Source: Rhodospirillales bacterium URHD0017 (lineage in GTDB: Bacteria; Pseudomonadota; Alphaproteobacteria; Reyranellales; Reyranellaceae). From it: a stretch of 64,000 nt of DNA. Positions within the stretch are counted from its first letter, which is position 1. Each line of letters starts with the position of its first letter. The position numbers and the translations under genes were made by a program. This document shows, piece by piece, positions 9,385-18,568 of this stretch. The stretch covers positions 154,951-218,950 of the forward strand of contig FODP01000004.1 of NCBI GenBank assembly GCA_900110395.1. The letters are read 5' to 3'. The notes beneath the pieces were generated by a model that worked only from the letters and a program-made list of their open reading frames with translations, did no database searches and had not been told where the DNA came from.

Positions 9385-10220
9385 GCCGCCTTGCCGGCGT
9401 CGCTGCCGTGGCGCTGGCGACGGCGGCGCACCCAGGTGAACGAGACCAGCGCCAGCGCGATCACCAGGAACGACACCCCCGTGGTCACGGTGCCCAGCGC
9501 ATAGAGCACCGGCGTGGTGACATTGGTGGTCATGCCGTAGATCTCGAGCGGCAGGGTGTTGAAGGTGCCCGAGGTGTAGAGGCTTCGCGCAAACTCGTCG
9601 TAGGAGAGCGTGAAGCCGAACAGGCCGACGCCGATCAGGCTCGGCAGCAGGATCGGGATGACGATGAAGCGGATGGTCTGCCACGAGGTGGCGCCGAGGT
9701 CGCGCGCTGCTTCCTCGTAGCGCCGGTCGAAGCGGTTGAAGACGGCGAACATGATCAGGAGCCCGAACGGCAGGGTCCAGGTGAGATGGGCGCCGAAGGC
9801 CGAGCTGAACCAGGCGGCATCCCAGCCGAGCACGCGGAACAGCAGGCCGATGCCCAGGCTGATCAGGATCGAGGGCACGATCAGGCTGGCGACGGCAAGA
9901 TAGAAGATGAAGGCCGCCCCCTTGAAGCGGCTGCGGAAGGCGAGGCCCGCAGAGAACGAGGCGGCGACGGTCACCAGCATCACGGCCACGCCCAGGATCA
10001 TCGAGCGCTGCAGCGAGCCGGCGAAATCGCCGACCATCTGCTTCTCGAACAGGTTCTTGAACCAGTGCACCGACACGCCGTTCATCGGGAAGGTGAGCCC
10101 GCCCTGCGGTCCCTGGAAGCTCAGCACAAGGATGGTGAGCGTCGGGCCGTAGAGAAACAGCACGAACAGGGCGAAGAAGCCGGCGAGCAGCCAGTAGGCG
10201 GGACCGCGGCGACCGTTCAC
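9381..10220 (-). CDS. ABC transporter permease (PotC/YdcV type)
   Basis: A 279-residue inner-membrane permease with six predicted membrane segments and the EAA loop [17 protein letters not shown] around residue 165. It resembles PotC, the second permease of spermidine/putrescine-class importers. The start is GTG at 10220, one base after the TGA of the partner permease gene, so the two are tightly coupled. Its own stop overlaps the start of the ring-opening amidohydrolase gene. Confidence 0.9.
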   Translation of the reverse strand: MNGRRGPAYWLLAGFFALFVLFLYGPTLTILVLSFQGPQGGLTFPMNGVSVHWFKNLFEKQMVGDFAGSLQRSMILGVAVMLVTVAASFSAGLAFRSRFKGAAFIFYLAVASLIVPSILISLGIGLLFRVLGWDAAWFSSAFGAHLTWTLPFGLLIMFAVFNRFDRRYEEAARDLGATSWQTIRFIVIPILLPSLIGVGLFGFTLSYDEFARSLYTSGTFNTLPLEIYGMTTNVTTPVLYALGTVTTGVSFLVIALALVSFTWVRRRRQRHGSDAGKAA

Positions 10221-10221
10221 C

Positions 10222-11085
10222 TCACAGCTCCTTCCGGATGTCGACCAGCCGCATCATGGCAGCGACAGTGAACAGCACCAGCAGCAGCAACACCACGGCG
10301 TTGGCGGCGGCTGCGGGATACTGCAGCAGCGACATGGCGTTCATCATCATCAGCGAGACCGAGGCGCTCTGGCCGCCGCTCATCATGCGCACGGTGACGA
10401 AGTCGCCCATGACGATGGTGACGATGAAGATCGAGCCGATGGCGATGCCGGGCTTGCACAGGGGCACGATGACGGTCCACAGCGTCTGCCAGCCCGAGGC
10501 GCCGGCGTCGCGCGCCGCCTCGAGCAGGCTGCGGTCGATGCGCATCATCGAGTTGAAGATCGGCACCACCATGAACAGCGTATAGAGGTGCACATAGGTC
10601 AGCACGACGGCGAAGTTGGAGAACAGCAGGAACTCGAGCGGCTCCTTGATCAGGCCGAGCTGGATCAAGGTCATGTTGGCGAGCCCGTTGCGGCCGAGGA
10701 ACGGGATCCACGAGATCATGCGGATGACGTTGGAGGTCCAGAACGGGATGGTGCAGACCAGGAACAGCACCATCTGCCAGGTCGCCGACCGGACGTGGAA
10801 GGCGAGGAAGTAGGAGACGGTGAAGCCGATCACCAGGGTGATCGCCCAGGTGACGACGGAGAACTGGATGGTCTGGCCGTAGGTCCGCCAGGTGACCGGC
10901 GAGAGCAGCAGCTCCTCGTAGTTCTGTAGCAGGAAGGCCGGGATGATCTGGGTGGTGTTGTAGTCGAAGAAGCTCACCACGATGATCGTGGCGATCGGCA
11001 CGACGAGGAACAGCAGGAAGACCAGGGCGAGTGGCGAGACCTGCAGGTAGGTGGCCCAGGCGTTAGCGCGTTTCATTGGCCTCAT
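10222..11085 (-). CDS. ABC transporter permease (PotB/YdcU type)
   Basis: A 287-residue inner-membrane permease, PotB-like, with six hydrophobic segments and the EAA loop RSLLEAARDAGASGWQT near residue 192. It pairs with the PotC-like protein downstream. The ATG at 11085 lies inside the outer arm of a dispersed repeat that also supplies a gggggagaggag Shine-Dalgarno-like run. The ATG at 11076 (MKRANAW) is an equally plausible start. The repeat separates it from the binding-protein gene upstream in the operon. Confidence 0.9.
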   Translation of the reverse strand: MRPMKRANAWATYLQVSPLALVFLLFLVVPIATIIVVSFFDYNTTQIIPAFLLQNYEELLLSPVTWRTYGQTIQFSVVTWAITLVIGFTVSYFLAFHVRSATWQMVLFLVCTIPFWTSNVIRMISWIPFLGRNGLANMTLIQLGLIKEPLEFLLFSNFAVVLTYVHLYTLFMVVPIFNSMMRIDRSLLEAARDAGASGWQTLWTVIVPLCKPGIAIGSIFIVTIVMGDFVTVRMMSGGQSASVSLMMMNAMSLLQYPAAAANAVVLLLLVLFTVAAMMRLVDIRKEL

Positions 11086-11190
11086 GCTCCTCTCCCCCGC
11101 TAGGGGGAGAGGCTGGGAGAGGGGGTTGCAGACAGTCTTCGAAGCCCCCTCTCCTGACCTCTCCCCCTAACGGGGGAGAGGAATATGAGG
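11081..11190. repeat. Interspersed paired-hairpin repeat inside an ABC operon
   Basis: Two hairpins, each cctctccccc-loop-gggggagagg, flank a spacer containing gagagggggttg and ccccctctcctg, so the whole unit is itself roughly palindromic with outer arms ctcatgctcctc and gaggaatatgag. It fills the 135 bp between the binding-protein gene and the PotB-like permease gene. Such stem-loops after a binding-protein gene commonly stabilise its mRNA and lower expression of the permease genes; that role is inferred here. Confidence 0.85.
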
Positions 11191-11220
11191 GGATACGACG
11201 AATCAGCGTGTGTCGATGGC

Positions 11221-12504
11221 TTACGCTGCGATGAACGAGTTCCACTTCTGGACCATGTAGCGGTCCTCATCCATCACCGCGTTCCAGCAGGCGACTGCGC
11301 CCATGCGGTCGTAGAACGAGCCGCCGTCGCGCACGGCGCCGGCCTTCTCGACCACCTGGCCTTGCGGGTTCTTGATGTCGCCCTGGGCGGGCTTGCCTTC
11401 CATCCAGAAGCCCCATTCGTCGGGCGTCATGTTGGCCTTGGCCGTCTCGAGCACCGCCGAGTAGTAGCCCTGGCGATTGAGGAACGCGCCGACCCAGCCC
11501 GACAGGTACCAGTTGATGTAGTCGTAGGCCGCGTCGAGCTGAGGCCCTTGCAAGTGCTTGGCGAGCGACAGTCCGCCGCCCCAGGCGCGATAGCCTTCCT
11601 TGAGCGGCTGGTAGGTGCAGGGGATGCCCTTGCCACGCACCGCCGAGACCGCCGGGGACCACATCGACTGGATCACGACCTCGCCCGAGGCCATGAGATT
11701 CACCGATTCGTCGAAGGTCTTCCAGAAGGCGCGGAACTGGCCATCCTTCTTGGTCTTGATCAGGAAATCGATGGTCTTGTCGATCTCCGCCTTGGTCATG
11801 TTGCCCTTGTCGCCGTACTTCACGATGCCGGCCGATTCGCAGATCATCGCGGCATCCATGATGCCGATCGACGGGATGTTGAGGATCGAGGTCTTGCCCT
11901 TGAACTTCGGGTCGAGGATGTCCTTCCAGTTCTCGATCTTGCGGCCGACCAGGTCGGGCCGGATGCCGAGCGTGTCGGCGTTGTAGATCGTGGGGATCAT
12001 GGTGAACCAGTCGGTCTGGCCCTTGGCGAACTTGGTCGAGCCGGCGCCTTCGACGAAGCTCACCGTGTTGGGCGCCGTGCCCTGGGCGATCACCGAATCG
12101 GGCTTGAGCTTGCCGGTGGTGAAGATCGGCACGATCTTGTCGAAGTACTTGATCTTCTTGACGTTCATCGCCTGCAGCGTGTTCGCCGGGAAGACCTTCT
12201 TGCACATCCAGTATTCGATATCGCCGATGTCGAACGAGTTCGGCTGGGTCACCACGCGCTGCACGACGGCGTCGGAATCGAGCGCCGTCATCTGCAGGGT
12301 GATGCCGAGATCGGCCTTGCACTTCTCGGCGATCTCGTTGATCGCCGACACGCCGGTGCCGCACTGGCGCAGCACGATGTTCTTGTTGTTCTGCGCCCAG
12401 ATCACCGGGAAACCGGTAATTGCGCCGCTGCCGATCGCAGCACCCGCGAAGCCTGCAGTGCCCTTCAGGACGCTGCGGCGTCCAAGATTCCGTTTACGAG
12501 CCAT
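11221..12504 (-). CDS. ABC transporter periplasmic binding protein (PotD/YdcS type)
   Basis: A 427-residue solute-binding protein. The leader MARKRNLGRRSVLKGTAGFA has a twin-arginine motif and a hydrophobic stretch ending near VIWAQ at about 42, so it is probably a Tat substrate acting in the periplasm. The body resembles the PotD/PotF class (DIGDIEYWMCKK, WFTMIPTIYNADTLGI, YINWYLSGWVGAFLNRQGYY). ggaggtac lies 6 bases before the ATG at 12504, which rejects the longer upstream frame. The ATPase gene lies 19 bp upstream. Substrates of this class range from polyamines to opine-like and cyclic compounds; the downstream ring-opening hydrolase argues for a cyclic imide. Confidence 0.9.
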   Translation of the reverse strand: MARKRNLGRRSVLKGTAGFAGAAIGSGAITGFPVIWAQNNKNIVLRQCGTGVSAINEIAEKCKADLGITLQMTALDSDAVVQRVVTQPNSFDIGDIEYWMCKKVFPANTLQAMNVKKIKYFDKIVPIFTTGKLKPDSVIAQGTAPNTVSFVEGAGSTKFAKGQTDWFTMIPTIYNADTLGIRPDLVGRKIENWKDILDPKFKGKTSILNIPSIGIMDAAMICESAGIVKYGDKGNMTKAEIDKTIDFLIKTKKDGQFRAFWKTFDESVNLMASGEVVIQSMWSPAVSAVRGKGIPCTYQPLKEGYRAWGGGLSLAKHLQGPQLDAAYDYINWYLSGWVGAFLNRQGYYSAVLETAKANMTPDEWGFWMEGKPAQGDIKNPQGQVVEKAGAVRDGGSFYDRMGAVACWNAVMDEDRYMVQKWNSFIAA

Positions 12505-12523
12505 CTGACGTACCTCCTTCTCT

Positions 12524-13540
12524 CTACCGCCCGAGGACATGAACGTCCTTGGGCGCCCACGACAAAACAACTGGCTGGCCGGGGGCCACCGGATTGGCGT
12601 CGAAGCGCGCTTCCGGGACGACAGCCGACAAAGTCTCCAGCCCCATGACATCGACGCCGACCTGCACGGTCGAGCCGAGATATTCGACCGAGCGCGTGAC
12701 GCCGGCGAGCGAGGTGGCATCGACCGGCGCGTTGCCGGGCTGCACAGTGATGCGGTCGGCGCGGATCGCGACGAAGCTGCCCTCGCCCTTGGCGCGCGCC
12801 ACGGCGGCCGGCAGCACATTGTGGCCACCGATGAAGCGGGCCACGAAGGCCGACGCGGGCTTGTTGAAGATCTCGCGCGCCGTCGCCGCCTGCTCGATCC
12901 TGCCCTGGTTCATCACCACCACGAGGTCGGCCAACGCCATCGCCTCGTCCTGGCTGTGCGTCACATGGATGAAGCTGATGCCGAGCCGCGTCTGCAGCGC
13001 CTTCAGCTCCTCGCGCATCTTTACCCGCAGGAAGGGATCGAGGGCGGACAGCGGCTCGTCGAGCAGCAGGACCTGCGGATCGGTGATCAGGGCGCGCGCC
13101 AGCGCCACGCGCTGCTGCTGGCCGCCGGAGAGCTGCGCCGGCAGGCGGCCGGCGAAGGGCTCCATCTGCACGCGCTTCAGCATGTCGAGCGCCTGGGCCC
13201 GGCGTTTCTCCTTGTCGACGCCGCGCATGCGCAGGCTGAAGGCGACGTTGTCGGTGCAATCGAGATGCGGAAACAGGGCGTAGCTCTGGAACATCATCGC
13301 CGTGCCGCGCGCCGCCGGGGCCGCGTAGGTGATGTTCTCCGAACCCAGGATGATGTCGCCCTCGCTCGCCTCCTCGTGGCCCGCGATCATGCGCAAGGTC
13401 GTGGTCTTGCCGCAGCCGCTCGGACCCAGGAGGCAGCAGTAGGATCCCGCCGGAATGCGCAGGCTGACCGTATCCACCGCCACGGTATCGCCAAAGCGCT
13501 TGGTCACGGCCACCAGTTCAACGTCGGGCTTCGTTGCCAT
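12524..13540 (-). CDS. ABC transporter ATP-binding protein (PotA type)
   Basis: A 338-residue ATPase, first gene of the operon ATPase, binding protein, permease, permease, ring-opening amidohydrolase, SelA-like enzyme. Walker A GPSGCGKTTT lies at about 38-47, the signature LSGGQQQR and Walker B LLLDEPLSALD follow, and the switch histidine is in HVTHSQDEA. The C-terminal third is a TOBE domain. ATG at 13540 is preceded by ccggaggca, so a 25-codon upstream extension is rejected. Confidence 0.92.
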   Translation of the reverse strand: MATKPDVELVAVTKRFGDTVAVDTVSLRIPAGSYCCLLGPSGCGKTTTLRMIAGHEEASEGDIILGSENITYAAPAARGTAMMFQSYALFPHLDCTDNVAFSLRMRGVDKEKRRAQALDMLKRVQMEPFAGRLPAQLSGGQQQRVALARALITDPQVLLLDEPLSALDPFLRVKMREELKALQTRLGISFIHVTHSQDEAMALADLVVVMNQGRIEQAATAREIFNKPASAFVARFIGGHNVLPAAVARAKGEGSFVAIRADRITVQPGNAPVDATSLAGVTRSVEYLGSTVQVGVDVMGLETLSAVVPEARFDANPVAPGQPVVLSWAPKDVHVLGR

Positions 13541-13707
13541 CGTGCCTCCGGGAAGCAAGCCCCATGCCATTACTGTAAAATGGTCGAGGGAGGAAATCGC
13601 CAGTCCATGGCGCAACTCTTGCCTCCGACTGCCTGCCTCCCCTTCACAGGGGGTGTGTCGGGCGGAAAACTGCGCGACACTCGAATGTCGGTAGAGGGAG
13701 CAACGGC
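13541..13707. promoter_or_regulatory. Divergent promoter region between ABC operon and hyuA
   Basis: These 167 bp separate the start of the PotA-like gene (minus strand) from hyuA (plus strand) and must carry both promoters. A tactgtaaaatgg segment at about 13571-13583 is the most AT-rich part. A fragment resembling the ctcccc-gggg repeat sits at about 13638-13656. The ggag just before 13708 serves hyuA. No confident -35/-10 pair or operator could be assigned. Confidence 0.4.
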
Positions 13708-15780
13708 ATGCGGCTGATCGGCGTCGACGTGGGCGGCACCTTCACGGACCTGGTCTATGCCGACACCGAGGCCGGCGAGACGGCTGTCCACAAGGTGTCC
13801 ACAACCCCGGACGATCCCTCGCGCGGCGTGGTCGCGGGCCTGATGGCGCTTTGCGACAAGTACGGCATCCCGCGCGAGACCATCGACGTGGTGTTCCACG
13901 GCACCACCATCGCCACCAACGCCATCCTCGAGCACGACGGCGCCCTCACCGGCATGATCACGACCGGCGGCTATCGCGACATCCTGCATATCGGCCGCCA
14001 TCAGCGGCCGCAGCACTACTCGATCATGCAGGACATCCCCTGGCAGGATCGGCCGCTGGTCAAGCGCCGCCATCGCAAGACGGTGAAGGAGCGGCTGGTG
14101 CCGCCCAAGGGCGAGGTGCTGGAGCCGCTCGACGAAGCCGGTGTCCGCCAGGCGGTGCGCGAGCTGAAGGAGGCGGGCGTGCAGGCGATCGCCATCTGCT
14201 TCCTGTTCTCCTACCTCGATGCCGCGCATGAGGCGCGGGCGCTGGAGATCGTGCGCGAGGAATACCCCGAGTGCTTCGCCACGACCTCCTCGTCGGTGTC
14301 GCCGCAGTTCCGCGAGTTCGAGCGCTTCACCACGACGGCGATGAACGCCTTCGTCGGCCCCAAGGTGCGCAACTACGTGACGCGGCTGGAATCGGAGATC
14401 GGCGCCTCGGGCTTCAAGGCCGACCTGCGCATCATGGCGTCCAACGGCGGCGTCGCCACGCCCAGCATGGTGGCCGAGCGGCCGGTGCTCACCCTGCTCT
14501 CGGGTCCGGCGGCCGGCGTGATCGGCGGCGATTGGGCGGGCGGCCTGTCCGGGCGACGCAATCTCATCACCTTCGACATCGGCGGCACCTCGGCCGACAT
14601 CGGCATCGTGACGCAAGGCAGCTTCGGCGAGGCCACCGCGCGCGACACCTGGATCGCAGGCTTCCCCGTGCTGGTGCCCATGATCGACGTGCACACGATC
14701 GGCGCCGGCGGCGGCTCGATCGCCTTCGTCGACCAGGCCGGCGCCTTCAAGGTCGGGCCGCGCTCGGCCGGCGCGGTGCCGGGACCGGCCGCGTACGGCC
14801 GCGGCGGCAACCGCGCCACCGTGACCGACGCCAACGTCGTGCTGGGCCGCCTCGACCGCGGCAACTTCCTGGGCGGCGGCATGTCGCTCGACGAAGTGGC
14901 GGCACGCCGCGTGATCGGCGAGCTGGCGCGCGAGCTCGGCATGACCGATCGCGAAGCGGCCGAGGGCGTGATCACCGTGATCAACGCCAACATGGCCAAC
15001 GCCATCCGGTCGCGCACTGTCCGGAAAGGCATCGACCCGCGCGACTACGCCCTGGTGGCGTTCGGCGGCGCCGGGCCACTGCATGGCGCCGAGGTGGCCG
15101 ACATGCTGGGCATCCCCGAGGTGATCGTGCCGCCGCATCCCGGCATTACCTCGGCCGTGGGCCTCCTGATCAGCGACCTGCGCTACGATGCCATCCGCAC
15201 CTCGTTCCAGGTATCGGGCGCTGCAGACCTCGCCCGTATCAACGCCGACTTCGCCGCCATGGCGAAGGAGCTTGCCGAGCGCTTCACCGCCGACGGCATC
15301 GACCTCAAGGACGTCACGTTCGAGCGCCGCGGCGACCTGCGCTATGTCGGCCAGGGCTATGAGCTGAAGGTGCCGATCCCCGACGGGCCGATCGACGACA
15401 AGGTGCTGGCCAAGGTGTTCGAGGCCTTCCACGAGATACATCGCCGCGAGTACGGCCATCACTTCGCCGAGTCCGGCATCGAGATCGTGAACCTGCGCCT
15501 GGTCGGCGCCGCCAGCGCGGCCAAGATCGCGAGGCCGGCGGCCGGCACCGCCAAGTCGCTCGACGCGGCGCGCGTGCGCCAAGGTACCGGCACCTTCCGT
15601 GTCGACGGCAAGCTCGCCGACTATCCGACCGACTTCTACCGCCGTGACCTTCTGCCGGTCGGCGAGCGCATCGCCGGCCCGGCCATCGTCCTGCAGATGG
15701 ATTCGACCACCGTCGTGCCGCCGCGGCACAATTTCGAGACCGATGCCGCGGGCAACCTGATCATCCGGAGAAACTCATGA
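13708..15780 (+). CDS. hyuA: Hydantoinase/oxoprolinase subunit A (N-methylhydantoinase A family)
   Basis: A 690-residue ATP-dependent subunit of the hydantoinase/5-oxoprolinase/acetone-carboxylase superfamily. The N terminus LIGVDVGGTFTDLVYAD is the actin-like phosphate-binding start of the Hydant_A_N domain. A second phosphate loop appears as LITFDIGGTSADIGIV at about 287-302, and VAFGGAGPLHGAEVADMLGIP lies near residue 455. It is expected to pair with HyuB to hydrolyse a cyclic amide with ATP use. Its stop overlaps the ATG of hyuB (ATGA), so the two are translated together. It lies divergently from the ABC-amidohydrolase operon. The symbol marks the family; the substrate (N-methylhydantoin, hydantoin, 5-oxoproline) is unknown. 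Confidence 0.92.
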   Translation: MRLIGVDVGGTFTDLVYADTEAGETAVHKVSTTPDDPSRGVVAGLMALCDKYGIPRETIDVVFHGTTIATNAILEHDGALTGMITTGGYRDILHIGRHQRPQHYSIMQDIPWQDRPLVKRRHRKTVKERLVPPKGEVLEPLDEAGVRQAVRELKEAGVQAIAICFLFSYLDAAHEARALEIVREEYPECFATTSSSVSPQFREFERFTTTAMNAFVGPKVRNYVTRLESEIGASGFKADLRIMASNGGVATPSMVAERPVLTLLSGPAAGVIGGDWAGGLSGRRNLITFDIGGTSADIGIVTQGSFGEATARDTWIAGFPVLVPMIDVHTIGAGGGSIAFVDQAGAFKVGPRSAGAVPGPAAYGRGGNRATVTDANVVLGRLDRGNFLGGGMSLDEVAARRVIGELARELGMTDREAAEGVITVINANMANAIRSRTVRKGIDPRDYALVAFGGAGPLHGAEVADMLGIPEVIVPPHPGITSAVGLLISDLRYDAIRTSFQVSGAADLARINADFAAMAKELAERFTADGIDLKDVTFERRGDLRYVGQGYELKVPIPDGPIDDKVLAKVFEAFHEIHRREYGHHFAESGIEIVNLRLVGAASAAKIARPAAGTAKSLDAARVRQGTGTFRVDGKLADYPTDFYRRDLLPVGERIAGPAIVLQMDSTTVVPPRHNFETDAAGNLIIRRNS

Positions 15781-17582
15781 GCACCGCCCCTCTCCGCCAA
15801 CCCGCCGCCAAGCCCGACCGCATCGACCCGATCACCACCTCGGTGATCCAGGGCGCGCTGGAGAACATCGCCGTCGAGATGGGCTATAAGCTCATGCGCA
15901 TGAGCTACTCCTCGATCATCCGCGAGTCGGAGGATTTCGGGGCGGCTCTGGTCGACGCCGAGGGCCGCGGCCTCGCCGAATCGGCGCAGTCGACGCCGCT
16001 GCAGTCGGGGCCCATTCCCGGCTACGTTCGCGGCGTCCTGAAAATCCTCGGCCAGCGCGGCGACCAGTTCCGGCCGGGCGACGTGATCATGCACAACGAC
16101 GCCTATTCAGGCGCGAGCCATGGTCCCGACGTCGCCTTCATCGTGCCGGTGTTCGTCCAGGGCAAGCTCATAGGCTTCGCCGCCACTACCGCGCACCATC
16201 TCGACATCGGCGCGCTGTCGCCGGGCTCATGCGGCATCGTCGAGGCGATCGACGCCTACGCCGAGGGCCTGCAGTTCAAGGCGATCAAGGTCTACGACCG
16301 TGGCGTGAAGAACGACATGGTCTGGCAGATCGTGCGCGACAACATCCGCGCCTCCGATCTCGTGGTCGGCGACATGGATGCCCAGGTCGCCGCCGCGCGT
16401 ATTGGCGCCGAGCGCATGGCCGAGTTGGTCGAGCGCTATGGGCTGGACACCTTCGACCTCGCCTGCGCCGCCCTGATGGACCATGCCGAGCGGCTGATGC
16501 GTCAGGCGATCAAGAAGCTGCCCGACGGCGTCTACCGCGCCGAGACGGCGATTGACGGCTATCTCGACAGCGACGATCCTTCGAAGAAGGAGCTGCCGAT
16601 CGTCGTCACCATCACCAAGAAGGACGACTCGCTCGTGGTCGACCTCACCGGCACCGCGCCGCAGGTGCCCGACCGGCCGATCAACATGCCACTCGAAGGC
16701 ACGGCCGACATCGCGATCTGGCTCACCATCCGCTCGATACTGCTCGACACCGAGATCCACGGGCACATCCCGGTCAATGCCGGGCTCATACGGCCCATCA
16801 CCATCGTCGCGCCCAAGGGATGCCTCGCCAACCCGACCTTCCCTGCCCCGACCATCGCGCGCTTCTGCCCGGGCAACCAGCTCGCCGACACGGTGATGAA
16901 GGCGCTGTCGGCAGCCATGCCCGGTAATGTCTCGGCTGGCATCGGCAATCTCAAGGTCATCGCGTTCTCGGGACTGAAGGACGAGACCCACTGGGTGCAC
17001 ATGGAGATCTTCGAGGGCTCCTATGGCGGCCGGCTGGGCAAGGACGGCATGGACGCCGTCGACACGCTCTACGCCAACACCCGCAACAACCCGATCGAGG
17101 ACATCGAGACCCACCTGCCCTTGCGCGTGCTGCGCTACGAGCTGCGCGAGGACGTGGCCGGCGCGGGCAAATGGCGCGGCGGCCTGGGCTCGGTGCGCGA
17201 GTTCACTTTCCTGAGCGACGGCGGCGCCTCGGTCGAAGGCGAAGGCCATCGCTACCGCCCGTGGGGCTTTTTGGGCGGCGGCGAAGGCATGCCGGCCAAG
17301 CTCGACCTCTTCGTGCCCGGCAGCAACGACGCCAGGGCGCTGCCCTCCAAGGTGCCCTACATGGGCATCGGCAAGGACGGCCGTTTCGTCTGCTACGGCC
17401 CAGCCGGCGGCGGCTACGGCAATCCGCTGGAGCGCGACCCCGCCAAAGTCGCCGCCGACGTGCTGGACGGCGTCATCTCGACCGAGACCGCGCTCGAGGA
17501 CTATGGCGTCGTTGTTTCAGCCAAGGGCGTCGTCGATCCGTCGGCGACCGGCAAGGCACGCAGCGCCCGGGCCTCGAAGTAG
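15777..17582 (+). CDS. hyuB: Hydantoinase/oxoprolinase subunit B (N-methylhydantoinase B family)
   Basis: A 601-residue HyuB-family subunit. It begins IDPITTSVIQGALENIAVEMGYKLMRMSYS, the standard opening, with GDVIMHNDAYSGASHGPDVAF at about 100-120 and GPAGGGYGNPLERDP near residue 541. It forms the heteromeric enzyme with the overlapping hyuA product. The last 20 residues are basic and unstructured. It ends 10 bp before the convergent Bug-family gene. Confidence 0.92.
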   Translation: MSTAPLRQPAAKPDRIDPITTSVIQGALENIAVEMGYKLMRMSYSSIIRESEDFGAALVDAEGRGLAESAQSTPLQSGPIPGYVRGVLKILGQRGDQFRPGDVIMHNDAYSGASHGPDVAFIVPVFVQGKLIGFAATTAHHLDIGALSPGSCGIVEAIDAYAEGLQFKAIKVYDRGVKNDMVWQIVRDNIRASDLVVGDMDAQVAAARIGAERMAELVERYGLDTFDLACAALMDHAERLMRQAIKKLPDGVYRAETAIDGYLDSDDPSKKELPIVVTITKKDDSLVVDLTGTAPQVPDRPINMPLEGTADIAIWLTIRSILLDTEIHGHIPVNAGLIRPITIVAPKGCLANPTFPAPTIARFCPGNQLADTVMKALSAAMPGNVSAGIGNLKVIAFSGLKDETHWVHMEIFEGSYGGRLGKDGMDAVDTLYANTRNNPIEDIETHLPLRVLRYELREDVAGAGKWRGGLGSVREFTFLSDGGASVEGEGHRYRPWGFLGGGEGMPAKLDLFVPGSNDARALPSKVPYMGIGKDGRFVCYGPAGGGYGNPLERDPAKVAADVLDGVISTETALEDYGVVVSAKGVVDPSATGKARSARASK

Positions 17583-17591
17583 CGAGGGCAC

Positions 17592-18560
17592 TCACTCTGG
17601 CTTGGCGCCGGAGGCCTTGACGACCTTGGCCCACTTCTCGGTCTCGGCGGCCAGGAACGCACCAAACGCCGAGGGGCCGAGCGGCAACAGCGTGCAGCCG
17701 AGATCGGCGATCCGCGCGCTGGTCTCCGGATCGGCCAGTCCGAGAGCGACTTCGCGGCTCAGCGTTCCGACAATCCTGGCCGGCACGCCCTTCGGAGCGC
17801 CGACCCCGAACCAGCCGCTCGCCTCGTAGCCCGGCACGGTGTCGGCGACGGGCGGCACGTCGGGCAGCACCGCGATCCGCTCGGCTGTCGTCACGGCAAG
17901 CGCCCGCAAGGCACCGGACCGCAGGTGCGCGATCGAAGCGGCGACAGCGCTGAACATCACCTCCACGCTTCCCGCGATCATGTCCGCCAGCGCCGGAGGT
18001 TCGCCGCGATAGGGAACGTGGGCCATTTCGATGCCCGTCATCGCCTTGAACATCTCGCCTGCCAGGTGAGGCGCGGTGCCGATGCCCGCCGACCCCATGT
18101 TGATCTTGCCGGGATTGGCTTTGGCATAGGCGACGAACTCGGCGACACTCGTCGACGGCACTGAGCGGCTCACCACCATCACCAGCGGGAATCTGACCAG
18201 GCCGGCGACCGGCGCGATGTCCTGCAGGAAGGTGAAGCGCAGTTTCTCGTAGAGCGTCGCATTGATGGCGCTGGCCGTGCTCGCCACAAGCAGCGTGTAG
18301 CCGTCAGGCGGCGCGTTGACCACGGCCTGCACGCCGACATTGGTGCCGGCGCCGGGCTTGTTGTCGACGATCACCGGCTGGCCGAGCCGCTCCAGCTGGC
18401 GGCCGATCAGGCGGGCAACGATGTCCGCCGCGCCTCCGGCCGGCAGCGGCACGACGAGGCGGATCGGCCGCTCGGGGTAGGCTTGCGCGCGCGCCGAAAC
18501 GACCGCGGAGGCCATCGCCGCAGCGCCAAGCTGCAGCCATCGACGGCGAAGGGTCGTCAT
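17592..18560 (-). CDS. Bug/TctC-family tripartite tricarboxylate transporter binding protein
   Basis: A 322-residue periplasmic receptor of the Bug (TctC) family. A signal peptide ends near SARAQA at about 27, followed by the hallmark YPERPIRLVVPLPAGGAAD. PGAGTNVG, GSAGIGTAPHLAGEMF and VPYRG are the usual ligand-loop signatures. No TctA or TctB membrane genes lie nearby, which is common for this much-expanded family. It could sense or deliver a carboxylate or amide to a distant transporter. Confidence 0.9.
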   Translation of the reverse strand: MTTLRRRWLQLGAAAMASAVVSARAQAYPERPIRLVVPLPAGGAADIVARLIGRQLERLGQPVIVDNKPGAGTNVGVQAVVNAPPDGYTLLVASTASAINATLYEKLRFTFLQDIAPVAGLVRFPLVMVVSRSVPSTSVAEFVAYAKANPGKINMGSAGIGTAPHLAGEMFKAMTGIEMAHVPYRGEPPALADMIAGSVEVMFSAVAASIAHLRSGALRALAVTTAERIAVLPDVPPVADTVPGYEASGWFGVGAPKGVPARIVGTLSREVALGLADPETSARIADLGCTLLPLGPSAFGAFLAAETEKWAKVVKASGAKPE

Positions 18561-18568
18561 CTCGGGAG

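Noticed and set aside
9336..12648. Plus-strand open frames of 311 and 487 codons across the Pot-type permease and binding-protein genes
   Set aside because: Both are complements of genes with clear membrane segments or periplasmic binding-protein motifs and show no domain of their own.
13570..15729. A 719-codon open frame antisense to hyuA
   Set aside because: It is the complement of a clear, full-length HyuA with all family motifs; long antisense frames are expected at this GC content and its product is low-complexity R/A/G/H-rich.
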